This document shows positions 1 through 7,795 of a DNA stretch of 64,000 nucleotides, one piece after another. Where the stretch lies: assembly GCA_044867785.1 (NCBI GenBank), contig JBIOVM010000173.1:11305-75304 (forward strand), in the 5' to 3' direction. Position 1 is the first letter of the stretch. Each line of letters opens with the position of its first letter. The position numbers were made by a program, and so were the translations under genes. The notes under the pieces were generated by a model. The model was not told the origin of the DNA. It did no database searches and saw only the letters and a program-made list of their open reading frames with translations. This stretch comes from DASRDR01 sp044867785 (lineage in GTDB: Bacteria > Methylomirabilota > Methylomirabilia > Rokubacteriales > DASRDR01).

Positions 1-606
1 GACGTCACCGCGGCCGTCGAGCGCGCCCGGGAGGTCTGCGCCGACCTCCCGACCGTTCAGATCGTCCAGGCGGATCTCCTGCGCCTCCCGTTCGGCCCGG
101 CGACGTTCGACACGGTCTACTCGGTCGGCGTCCTGCACCATACGGCGGACACCCGCACCGCGTTCGACGCCGTGGTGCGCGTGCTCAAGCCGGGGGGCCG
201 CCTCGCCGTCTGGGTGTATCGGCGGAACACCTGGCTGCAGGAGCGGGTGAACGGGGCGCTCCGCGCCGTGGCGCGCCGTCTGTCGGATCGGACGCTCCAT
301 CGGCTGGCCGTCGTCGGCGCCCTCGGCGGCGGCATCCCGCTCGTGCGTCACGCGAACCTCCTCGTGCCGTTCTCCTCGCACCCGGACTGGGACATCCGGG
401 TGTGCGACACGTACGACTGGTACGCCCCGCGCTTCCAGCACCATCACACCGTCGCCGAGACGGTGGAATGGTTCCGGGCCCGGGGTTTCGAGGACGTCCG
501 GCCTCTCCGCGGCTACCTGCCCCGCGGGCCCGGGTACGACTGGATGCACGATCGGGGTCTCCTCCCGGGGAGCGGCGTCAGCGTCGTCGGCCGCCGGCCA
601 CTCTGA
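1..606 (+). CDS. SAM-dependent class I methyltransferase, 5' end outside the window
   Basis: The frame is open from the first base and ends at TGA 604-606, so only the C-terminal 201 residues are present. Visible class I features are an acidic residue in a QADLLRLPF strand (motif II region), the FDTVYSVGVLHH segment typical of Methyltransf_11/25 proteins, and the VLKPGGRLAVWVY strand that follows motif III. The motif I glycine loop lies upstream of the window. The stop overlaps the ATG of the next gene by one base, so the two are probably translated together. The surrounding glycan locus suggests a sugar or lipid-carrier methyltransferase, but the substrate cannot be read from the sequence. 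Confidence 0.85.
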   Translation, partial: DVTAAVERAREVCADLPTVQIVQADLLRLPFGPATFDTVYSVGVLHHTADTRTAFDAVVRVLKPGGRLAVWVYRRNTWLQERVNGALRAVARRLSDRTLHRLAVVGALGGGIPLVRHANLLVPFSSHPDWDIRVCDTYDWYAPRFQHHHTVAETVEWFRARGFEDVRPLRGYLPRGPGYDWMHDRGLLPGSGVSVVGRRPL

Positions 607-1838
607 TGGGCTCGGGCCGGGATGCGCGCGCGGCGCCGGCCGGCTCCGCTCGTCGCGCCACGACGCGGAGCGCGGGCGAGTCGGCCGGCCGATGGTCCCT
701 CGAGACGTGGGCGGCCCTGGCCCTCGCTCTGGCCTTCGTGCTCGTCAACGCGGGTTTCCTCGCGCTGAAGGGCGTGCAGCTGGGCGGCGATTCGATGCGC
801 TACATCGACGGCGCCAAGGCATGGCTCGAATCGCAACCGCTCGGAGGCTACATCTGGGCGTATCAGGGCTACATCGCCGTGGTCGCCGTCGGGCAGGTGA
901 TCGGGGCCGGGCTGCCCGGCGTGGTCGGCTTTCAGATCGCGGTGGCCGCGATCGCGGGGGCCGCCCTGGTCGCGCTCGGCGCCGCGCTCGGCGGCCGCCT
1001 GGCGGGGCTCGTCGGCGCCGCGTTCCTGCTGGCCAACCCGGACGTGATCCGGTGGCACGGGTACATCTTGACCGATTCCCTGTACATCTCGGCGGTGGTC
1101 CTCGTCACCTTCGTGGTCTGGCGCGCCGCCCAGCGTGGCGGCGCGTGGTACGCCCTGGCGTTGCTCATGCTCCTGTCCGCCGCGACGCTTCGACCGACGG
1201 GGCTCGTCCTGCTCCCGGTGGCGGCGGCGTTCTGGGCTCTTCGAGGAGCCGTGACGCGCGACTGGACCGGAATGGCGCTGGGGATGCTCGTGGCCGTCGT
1301 GGTGGTGTGGGTGGTGTTCTCTCCGCGCGTCCAGGACACCGCCGGCAAGCTGCCCGGTCACACGCTGCGGAGTGGGCGGGTCATCTACCTCCACCCCGCG
1401 TTCCGGATGGAGATGCCGAAGGCGGAGACGCCGGGCGGGGGCGGCTGGGGCAACGACCTTCGTTACATCGCGCGGCATCCCGGAGCGACGCTCGCGCTGG
1501 GGGCCCGCCGGATGGCCGTCGAGGTGGCCCATGTCCGCCCGTACTACCGGACCCGCCACAACGTGCTGATCGTGGCCGTGCTGCTGCCGCTCTACACGCT
1601 GGCGGCCATCGGTTTCGTCGCGACGTGGCGGCACCCTCTGACGCACCTGGTCCTGGGCTTCATCGCCGGGCACTTCCTGCTGGTGGCGGTGTCCCTCGCG
1701 GACTACGATGGCCGCTTCCTCCTGTACGTGCTGGGTCCGATCGGGATTCTCGCGGCGGCCGGCGTCGGCAGGCTGATGCGCGGCAGAGGTCCGGGTCCCG
1801 CTCAACCCGCCGCGCGGGCCGCGATCGGATCGTCCTGA
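606..1838 (+). CDS. GT-C type membrane glycosyltransferase (ArnT/PMT-like)
   Basis: This 410-residue polytopic membrane protein starts at an ATG that shares a base with the preceding stop. After a charged N-terminal tail of about 35 residues comes a first membrane helix, then an external loop with GGDSMRYIDGAKAW. That resembles the acidic motif in the first periplasmic loop of GT-C enzymes, which use polyprenyl-phosphate sugars. A second loop has HGYILTDSLY, and about ten hydrophobic segments follow. A late YDGRFLLYVLGP segment resembles the conserved region near the last helices of GT39/GT83 proteins. Sugar and acceptor are unknown. It probably transfers a lipid-linked sugar in the periplasm for the surrounding polysaccharide locus. 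Confidence 0.7.
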   Translation: MGSGRDARAAPAGSARRATTRSAGESAGRWSLETWAALALALAFVLVNAGFLALKGVQLGGDSMRYIDGAKAWLESQPLGGYIWAYQGYIAVVAVGQVIGAGLPGVVGFQIAVAAIAGAALVALGAALGGRLAGLVGAAFLLANPDVIRWHGYILTDSLYISAVVLVTFVVWRAAQRGGAWYALALLMLLSAATLRPTGLVLLPVAAAFWALRGAVTRDWTGMALGMLVAVVVVWVVFSPRVQDTAGKLPGHTLRSGRVIYLHPAFRMEMPKAETPGGGGWGNDLRYIARHPGATLALGARRMAVEVAHVRPYYRTRHNVLIVAVLLPLYTLAAIGFVATWRHPLTHLVLGFIAGHFLLVAVSLADYDGRFLLYVLGPIGILAAAGVGRLMRGRGPGPAQPAARAAIGSS

Positions 1839-2087
1839 TCGGCCCGGCCGCGGGCCCGTGGCGCTCCGGCGCCGGTGGCGTCCCGGGCCGGCGTTCTCGG
1901 CCTGCCGACAGGGCGGCCACTGAGCGCACCGCGATCGTCCGCGCCCGCCGCGAGCGTCGCCCGGACCCGTCGAGCCTGACCGGGCCGTGACGCGCGTCGC
2001 GGCCGGCGCCGACAACATGCCTCGCCGATCGCGGCGTGCTAGAGTGACGCGGAGTGGGATCGCCGATCGAAGCCGAGATGGAGGCTG

Positions 2088-3035
2088 ATGGTCGATAACA
2101 CGCGCAGGCCTCTGCTCGTGACGGGAGGCGCCGGATTTCTCGGCTCGTCGCTGGTTCGGCGGCTCGAAGCCGAGGGCTATGGACGGATCGTAATCCCTCG
2201 CAGTCGAGACTATTCCCTCGTCGAGGAGGCGGCGGTGCGTCGCCTCTACGAGGAAACCCGGCCCGCGGTCGTGATTCACGCGGCGGCGCGCGTCGGCGGA
2301 ATCGGGGCGAACCGCGACAATCCCGGTCGGTTCTTCTACGACAACCTCATGATGGGCGCGCTGATGATGGAGTACGCGCGTCGCTACGACGTCGAGAAGT
2401 TCGTCGCGATCGGGACGGTGTGCTGCTACCCGCGCGACACCCCGGTCCCGTTCCGGGAGGACGATCTCTGGGACGGCTACCCGGAGGAGACGAACGCGCC
2501 CTACGGGATGGCCAAGAAGATGCTGCTCGTGCAGGCGCAGGCCTACCGGGAACAGTACGGCTTCAATGCGATCTTCCTCGTCCCGGTGAACCTCTACGGC
2601 CCCGGGGACAACTTCAACCCCAGTACCTCGCACGTGATCCCCGCGCTCATCCGGAAGTGCGTGGAGGCGCAGGACGAAGGGCGCGACGAGGTCGTGGTCT
2701 GGGGCTCGGGCAAGGCGACGCGTGAGTTCCTGTTCGTCGACGATGCCGCCGAGGCGATCGTGCTGGCGCTGCAGCGCTACGACAAGGCGGACCCCGTGAA
2801 CATCGGCGCCGGCCTCGAGATCTCGATCCGGGATCTCGTGGAGCAGATCGCCGCGCTCACCGGCTTCCAGGGTCGGATCGTCTGGGACCCCTCCAAGCCC
2901 GATGGGCAGCCGCGCCGCTGTCTCGACGTCACCCGGGCGGCCGCGGAATTCGGCTTTCGCGCGAGGACTCCGTTCGCGGTCGGGCTGGAACGCACGATCC
3001 GCTGGTACCAGGCGGACCGGGCCGCCCGACGCTAG
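2088..3035 (+). CDS. fcl: GDP-L-fucose synthase (NAD-dependent epimerase/reductase)
   Basis: This 315-residue short-chain dehydrogenase should convert GDP-4-keto-6-deoxymannose to GDP-L-fucose in the cytoplasm. The TGGAGFLG nucleotide-binding loop is at residues 12-19. RVGGIGANR follows the second half of the Rossmann fold, as in Fcl/WcaG. The catalytic set is visible as GTVCCYP (Thr110, Cys112/113), Tyr139-x3-Lys143 and His182 in a STSHVIPAL segment, and NLYGPGDNF is also a family hallmark. The usual Ser of the Ser-Tyr-Lys triad is Thr here. No GDP-mannose 4,6-dehydratase is seen next to it unless the epimerase at 6812 plays that role. A possible -10 (TAGAGT, 2040-2045) lies 42 nt before the ATG. 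Confidence 0.88.
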   Translation: MVDNTRRPLLVTGGAGFLGSSLVRRLEAEGYGRIVIPRSRDYSLVEEAAVRRLYEETRPAVVIHAAARVGGIGANRDNPGRFFYDNLMMGALMMEYARRYDVEKFVAIGTVCCYPRDTPVPFREDDLWDGYPEETNAPYGMAKKMLLVQAQAYREQYGFNAIFLVPVNLYGPGDNFNPSTSHVIPALIRKCVEAQDEGRDEVVVWGSGKATREFLFVDDAAEAIVLALQRYDKADPVNIGAGLEISIRDLVEQIAALTGFQGRIVWDPSKPDGQPRRCLDVTRAAAEFGFRARTPFAVGLERTIRWYQADRAARR

Positions 3036-3153
3036 TCCCTGCTCATCGGCCGACCGGTCGGCGCGGGCAGCCCTGATGCGTCAGGCGCGGGCGGCGAGAG
3101 GGCGACCGGAGGCGGGCACGCCGGTCGCCGGGACGGCGGAGCGCGTGCGGGTC

Positions 3154-4314
3154 ATGCGGATCATCGCGCGTCTCAACGTCGGCGGCCCGGCCCTTCACAC
3201 GACGCTCCTGACCGAGCGACTCGATCCGCGCCGGTACGACGCTCGCCTCGTCGCGGGCGCGGAGGCGCCGGGCGAAGGCAACTACGCCGCGCTTCACGGC
3301 GCCGTCCCGGAGCGCTTGACGGTCCTTCCCGCCCTCGGTCGCGAGGTGCGCGGCGTGGCCGACGTGATCGTGTTCGGTCAGCTGCTGCGCCTGATGCGAG
3401 CGCAGCGCCCCCACGTCGTGCACACCCATACCGCCAAGGCCGGGACCCTCGGGCGCCTGGCGGCCCGGGTGGCGCGAGTGCCGCTGGTGGTGCACACGTA
3501 TCACGGGCACGTGTTCCATGGCTACTTCCCGCCCGGGCGCACGCGCGCCTTTCTGGCGATCGAGCGGGCCCTCGGACGCTGGACCGATTGCCTGCTCGCG
3601 GTCAGCGAGACCGTCCGACGGGAATTGCTGGCCCTCGGCGTGGGGGCGCCGGACGCCTTCCGAGTGATCCCGTTGGGGCTCGATCTCGACCGGTACGTGA
3701 CGGCCGACGACCGGCAGGGAGGGCTGCGTACGGAGCTGGACGTCTCACCGGAGACGCCCCTGGTGGCCATCGTGGCCCGGCTCGTGCCCATCAAGGCCCA
3801 CGAGGTGTTCCTGCGGGCCGCGAAGCGCGTCGTCGAGGACGTCCCCGCGACGCAGTTTCTCGTCGTGGGGGACGGGGAGCGCCGCCGCGAGCTCGAGGCG
3901 ATGGCAGGCGAGCTCGGTCTGGGCGCGAGCGTCCGCTTTCTCGGCTGGCGCCGGGACCTCGAGCGAGTCTACGCGGACGCGTGGGTCGTCACGCTCACCT
4001 CACGCAACGAGGGCTCGCCGGTGTCGCTCATCGAGGCGATGGCCGCCGGGCGGCCCGTGGTGGCGACCCGGGTGGGGGGCGTCCCCGATCTCGTCGAGGA
4101 CGGGATCACCGGGCGCCTGGTGCCATCGGAGGACGCCGACGCCCTGGCGACGGCGGTGATCGAGCTGCTCCGCGACCCCGGGCGTCGCCGGATCTTCGGC
4201 CGGGCCGCGCGCGCCCGCGTGGTGCCCGCCTTCGGGGCGCGCCGCCTCGTCGCCGACATCGACGCGCTCTACGGAGAGCTGCTCCGGGCCAAGGGCGTCG
4301 GGGTGCCGCGATGA
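3154..4314 (+). CDS. Glycosyltransferase family 4 (GT-B fold)
   Basis: From ATG 3154 the product begins MRIIARLNVGGPA, the usual N-terminus of capsule and LPS GT4 enzymes. An in-frame ATG at 3076 would add 26 low-complexity residues and cannot be excluded. The N-terminal half carries THTAKAGTLGRLAARVA and HTYHGHVFHGYF, typical of the acceptor domain. The C-terminal half has the donor site: VPIKAHEVFLRAA, then EGSPVSLIEAM with the E-x7-E pair, then GRPVVATRVGGVPDLV. Retaining transfer from a nucleotide sugar to a growing lipid-linked oligosaccharide is expected. It has no membrane segment. It follows fcl after about 120 nt and probably belongs to the same transcription unit. Confidence 0.85.
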   Translation: MRIIARLNVGGPALHTTLLTERLDPRRYDARLVAGAEAPGEGNYAALHGAVPERLTVLPALGREVRGVADVIVFGQLLRLMRAQRPHVVHTHTAKAGTLGRLAARVARVPLVVHTYHGHVFHGYFPPGRTRAFLAIERALGRWTDCLLAVSETVRRELLALGVGAPDAFRVIPLGLDLDRYVTADDRQGGLRTELDVSPETPLVAIVARLVPIKAHEVFLRAAKRVVEDVPATQFLVVGDGERRRELEAMAGELGLGASVRFLGWRRDLERVYADAWVVTLTSRNEGSPVSLIEAMAAGRPVVATRVGGVPDLVEDGITGRLVPSEDADALATAVIELLRDPGRRRIFGRAARARVVPAFGARRLVADIDALYGELLRAKGVGVPR

Positions 4315-4642
4315 AGAGCCCGGGGGCCGTGGAGGATCTCACGTCGCCGCCCGCTCGTGGGGTGCGCGATCAGAGGTAAGCGGGTGGCCGGCCCCGCGGG
4401 CGTGTCGAGCCGCCTGCGGGAAGAGTCTCCCGGCCGCGCGCGGCGTCCGGGGCTGGGCGGCGTCAGCCGGCCCCGAGCTTGCCCCTCCGATCGGCCGCGT
4501 GCTACCTTGGGCGCGCGCAGAAGAGAGAGGCGGCGGATCGTCCGCGGCCGCGCGGCGCACGAGGAGCGAGGAGCCTTCGGCGCCGGGCGGGGGTCGCGCG
4601 CCTCTCCAACGAGCGGCTCCGCCGGAGCGGATTGATCCGAGC
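4315..4642 (+). other. Non-coding gap before the PNPT-CapD fusion gene
   Basis: These 328 bases contain no convincing gene; open frames here have low-complexity Arg/Gly/Pro translations. The only possible signal is a weak promoter, TTGCCC (4479-4484) and TACCTT (4503-4508) with an 18-nt spacer. It would start transcription about 125 nt before the next ATG. An AG-rich tract at 4520-4530 (agaagagagagg) follows it. I see no terminator-like hairpin with a T-run. Confidence 0.35.
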
Positions 4643-6415
4643 ATGACGAGCTGGGGAGCGCTCCTCCCGCCGCTGCTGGTCTCTTTCGTCCTGGCGCTCG
4701 GCATGGCCCTCGTCTGCGAGCGGGTCGCGCCCCGCTTCGGCCTGGTGGTCCGACCCCGCGAAGACCGGTGGCACCAGCGCGCCGTCCCCCTGCTCGGCGG
4801 CGTCGCGATCGCGGTCGGTGTCTTGCCGGTGCTCGGCTGGGTCGGCGGAAGCCCCCGGCTGGTTGCGCTCCTTGCCGTGGCGCTCCTCACGGGAGCCATC
4901 GGCCTGGTCGACGACCTGCGGACCCTGAGCCCGCCCGTCAAGCTCGTGGCCCAGATCGTCGTGGCCGGCATCCTCGTCCAGCTCGGCTTCGTGCTGCGCA
5001 TCACCCCCTGGCCCTTGGCCGACGTGCTCCTCACGCTGGTCTGGGTGGTCGGCATCACCAACGCCGTGAATCTGCTCGACAACATGGACGGCCTCGCCGC
5101 CGGGATGGCGGTGATCACCGCCGGGTTCCGTCTGTTCTTCTTTCTCTCCGAGGGAGATGAGTTGGGCGCGACGGTGACGGCGGCGCTGATCGGGGCTCTC
5201 CTCGGGTTCCTCGTGCGGAACTTCCCTCCGGCCAAGATCTTCATGGGCGACGCGGGGAGTCTGTTCGTCGGCCTCCTGCTCAGCGGGCTCTGCCTGGTGT
5301 CCGACGCCGCGTACTATTCGCGGGGTGTCGCCGCCGTCCTGGTCGTGCCCGTGCTCCTCCTCCTGATCCCCATCTTCGACACGACGTTCGTCACGGTGAC
5401 GCGGCTCATCACGGGGCGCCGAGTGTCCACGGGCGGCCGGGACCACACGTCGCATCGGCTCGTCGCGTTCGGGATCAGCGAGCGCCGGGCCCTCGGTTTT
5501 CTCTATGCGGTCGCGATCCTGTCGGGGTTCCTCGCCTGGCTCACCTACCGCTACGGGGTCGTCTACACCATCGGCATGCTGGCTTTGCTCCTGGTCGCGC
5601 TGGTTCTGCTCGCCGTCCAGTTGAACCGGGTCGGAGGGGCGCGGCCCGGCGCGGACGGTCCGGAGGGCCCGATCCTCCGATTGGTGACGGACCTGCCGTT
5701 CGGGCGGCAGATGGCGATGGTGCTGGGCGACCTCGTGCTGATCGTCGTCGCGTACTACAGCGCGTACCTCCTGCGCTTCGAGGATCAGTTCGAAGACTAC
5801 CGGAGCGTGTTCGTGCAGACGATCTCCCCCGTCATCGTGCTGCAGATCGCGGCCCTGGCGGTGTGCGGCGCGTACCGCGGCCTGTGGCGCTACACGAGCG
5901 TGCCGGACCTCCTCCGGCTCCTGCAGGGGATCACCCTCGGGGCCGTGGCGACGGTCGCGTACTTCGCCCTGGTCAGCCGGCTCGAGGGACTGTCGCGCGC
6001 GGTGTTCATCCTGAACTGGCTTCTCCTCATCCTGTTGATTTGCGGGAGCCGGCTGTCCTTCCGGATGCTCGAGGCCCTTCGCCGGCCGACCGGCGACGTC
6101 CGGCGCGTCCTCGTCTATGGCGCCGGCGACGGGGGGGACCTGGCGCTGCGCGAGTTTCGGAACAACCCGGCGCTGCGGCGCGAGGCCGTGGGGTTTCTCG
6201 ACGACGATCGAACGAAGGCCGGCACGCGGATCCAGGGAGTGCCCGTGCTCGGCTCCGTGGAGAGCCTGCGGGGCATCCTGCAGGACCAGCGGATCGACGA
6301 GGTGGTGGTCTCGTCGCGCAAGATCCCGCCCGAGCGCCTCCAGCAGCTCGAGGCGGTCTGCCGATCCTCCGGGGTTCAGGTGGTGCGAGCGTCCGTCCGG
6401 ATGGAACCCGCCTAG
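4643..6415 (+). CDS. Fusion: polyprenyl-phosphate sugar-1-phosphate transferase (MraY/WecA family) plus CapD/FlaA1 N-terminal half
   Basis: This 590-residue protein has two parts. Residues 1 to about 340 are a PNPT-family transferase with many membrane helices, containing GLVDDLR, NAVNLLDNMDGLAAG, AKIFMGDAGSLF and a histidine-bearing DHTSHRL loop. These are the catalytic Asp and His motifs of WecA/MraY. From about residue 370 there are four more membrane helices with YLLRFED and YRGLWRYTS, then a Rossmann domain (VYGAGDGGDLALREF, GFLDDD). Those match the N-terminal half of FlaA1/CapD/WbpM dehydratases. The catalytic epimerase/dehydratase domain that normally follows is absent; the protein stops after SVRMEPA. 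It probably loads a first sugar phosphate on undecaprenyl phosphate, with the second half perhaps anchoring or sensing nucleotide. A start further upstream in the same frame is possible but its translation is low complexity. Confidence 0.78.
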   Translation: MTSWGALLPPLLVSFVLALGMALVCERVAPRFGLVVRPREDRWHQRAVPLLGGVAIAVGVLPVLGWVGGSPRLVALLAVALLTGAIGLVDDLRTLSPPVKLVAQIVVAGILVQLGFVLRITPWPLADVLLTLVWVVGITNAVNLLDNMDGLAAGMAVITAGFRLFFFLSEGDELGATVTAALIGALLGFLVRNFPPAKIFMGDAGSLFVGLLLSGLCLVSDAAYYSRGVAAVLVVPVLLLLIPIFDTTFVTVTRLITGRRVSTGGRDHTSHRLVAFGISERRALGFLYAVAILSGFLAWLTYRYGVVYTIGMLALLLVALVLLAVQLNRVGGARPGADGPEGPILRLVTDLPFGRQMAMVLGDLVLIVVAYYSAYLLRFEDQFEDYRSVFVQTISPVIVLQIAALAVCGAYRGLWRYTSVPDLLRLLQGITLGAVATVAYFALVSRLEGLSRAVFILNWLLLILLICGSRLSFRMLEALRRPTGDVRRVLVYGAGDGGDLALREFRNNPALRREAVGFLDDDRTKAGTRIQGVPVLGSVESLRGILQDQRIDEVVVSSRKIPPERLQQLEAVCRSSGVQVVRASVRMEPA

Positions 6416-6474
6416 CTTTCGACCACGCCCGTCGTCGCGCGCCCATGATTCGCGTCGCCGGAGGGGCGCGTTCC

Positions 6475-6503
6475 TTGACAGGTGCGGGATCACCGCCGAT
6501 AAT
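6475..6503 (+). promoter_or_regulatory. Near-consensus sigma70 promoter
   Basis: TTGACA (6475-6480) and GATAAT (6498-6503) are separated by exactly 17 nt, eleven of twelve consensus bases. This is one of the best promoters in the window. Transcription would start near 6510. The RNA would open with a perfect 6-bp hairpin, AGGGCC at 6517-6522 pairing with GGCCCT at 6528-6533, and then an AGGAGGGG purine run at 6542-6549. It is expected to drive the possible small ORF at 6552 and the epimerase and DPPR synthase genes behind it. Confidence 0.7.
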
Positions 6504-6551
6504 TGCTGCGCCTCACAGGGCCTATCCGGCCCTCGCCGGCTAGGAGGGGAT

Positions 6552-6791
6552 GTGTCCACTCAGCTGGAGGCGCTCCGTCAGCGTCTCGACGATCGACCGA
6601 CGGCGATCGGGGTCGGAGCACAGAGCCGTGAGGCGCCTCCGGCCGTCGAGTTCCCCGGCGCCGGATTCCGCGTACCCCGGACCCCGTCCATCGACCGCGA
6701 GCTCCTCGGCGGGCGCGTCCGGTGGGGATGCGGGACTCTGAGCGTCACGCGGCGCGTCCGGCCGGGCCGGGCGAGGGTCGCGCGGCCCTGA
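6552..6791 (+). CDS. Possible small ORF of 79 codons, unknown product
   Basis: A GTG at 6552 follows an AGGAGG run with a short 4-nt spacing and opens a frame of 79 residues ending at TGA 6789-6791. The first 50 residues look protein-like (STQLEALRQRLDDRPTAIG, then VEFPGAGFRVP) and third positions are mostly G or C. The last 25 are Arg-rich and may be untranslated. I recognise no family. It sits under the strong promoter at 6475-6503 and ends 20 nt before the preferred epimerase start, so it could be a real small gene, a remnant, or just the 5' leader of the epimerase message. Confidence 0.28.
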   Translation: MSTQLEALRQRLDDRPTAIGVGAQSREAPPAVEFPGAGFRVPRTPSIDRELLGGRVRWGCGTLSVTRRVRPGRARVARP

Positions 6792-6811
6792 CCGCCGCCG
6801 GCGGACCACGC

Positions 6812-7783
6812 GTGCGCGCGCTCGTCACGGGCGGGGCGGGGTTCATCGGCTCCCATCTCGCCGAGGCCTTGCTGGCCATGGGCCACGAGGTCGTGGCCCT
6901 GGACGACCTGTCGACCGGGCGCGCGGAGAACCTCCAGGCGGTTCACGGGCATCCCCGGCTCGAGATGGTCACGGGCTCGGTCACGGACGAGCCCCTCGTG
7001 CGGAAGCTCGTGCTCGGGGCCGATGTCGTCTACCACCTGGCGGCCGCGGTCGGCGTCCAGCTGATCCTCGACCGGCCCGTGGCGACCATCGAGACCAACA
7101 TCGTCGGCACCGAGACGGTCCTGCGGGTGGCGTGCGAGACGCGGCCCCGGGTGGTGATCGCCTCGACCTCGGAGGTCTACGGCAAGAACGACCGCGTGCC
7201 CCTGTCCGAAGAGGACGATCGGCTGTTGGGACCGACGACGAAGAGCCGATGGAGCTACGCCTGCTCGAAGGCGATCGATGAGTTCCTGGCGCTCGCGTAC
7301 CACCGTGAGCATCAGCTGCCGGTGACCGTGGTCCGCTTCTTCAACACGATCGGGCCACGACAGACCGGACGGTACGGCATGGTCGTGCCGCGCTTCGTGC
7401 GACAGGCCCTCGACGGGGAGCCCATCACCGTCTACGGGGACGGGCGCCAGTCGCGGTGCTTCACCGACGTGGAGGATGCGGTGCGGGCGACGATCGCGCT
7501 GTCGCTGGCCCCGGCGGCGATCGGCGAAGTGTTCAACGTCGGCACCACGCACGAGGTGACGATCGGCGCCCTCGCCGAGCGCGTGCGCGCGCTCGTCGGC
7601 AGCGCGTCACCGACCGTGTTCGTGCCCTACGACCAAGCGTACCAGCCGGGATTCGAGGATCTGCGACGGCGCGTTCCGGACATCCGGAAGGCCGAGCGAG
7701 TCGTGGGCTACCGCCCGCGCGTCTCGCTGGACGATACGCTGGGACGAGTGATCGGCTACCTGCGCGATACCGGGCGAAGGTAG
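6812..7783 (+). CDS. NAD-dependent epimerase/dehydratase of sugar nucleotides
   Basis: From GTG 6812 the product starts VRALVTGGAGFIGSHL, the exact family N-terminus with the TGGAGFIG NAD loop. An in-frame ATG at 6728 would add 28 unlikely residues. Extended SDR features are ALDDLSTG after the second strand, STSEVYGK for the catalytic Ser/Thr, and YACSKAIDE as Tyr-x3-Lys. VRFFNTIGPRQTG, VYGDGRQSRCFTDVEDA and VFNVGT are also present, as in UDP-glucose 4-epimerase and UDP-glucuronate decarboxylase relatives. At 323 residues the length is normal. The exact substrate is open. It is 12 nt upstream of the DPPR synthase gene and likely co-transcribed with it. Confidence 0.82.
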   Translation: MRALVTGGAGFIGSHLAEALLAMGHEVVALDDLSTGRAENLQAVHGHPRLEMVTGSVTDEPLVRKLVLGADVVYHLAAAVGVQLILDRPVATIETNIVGTETVLRVACETRPRVVIASTSEVYGKNDRVPLSEEDDRLLGPTTKSRWSYACSKAIDEFLALAYHREHQLPVTVVRFFNTIGPRQTGRYGMVVPRFVRQALDGEPITVYGDGRQSRCFTDVEDAVRATIALSLAPAAIGEVFNVGTTHEVTIGALAERVRALVGSASPTVFVPYDQAYQPGFEDLRRRVPDIRKAERVVGYRPRVSLDDTLGRVIGYLRDTGRR

Positions 7784-7795
7784 GCGGCCGCCGGG

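Noticed and set aside
6550..6741. An ATG ORF of 63 codons at 6550
   Set aside because: Translation is Arg/Ser/Pro-rich and the Shine-Dalgarno tract touches the ATG; the GTG frame at 6552 looks more protein-like.
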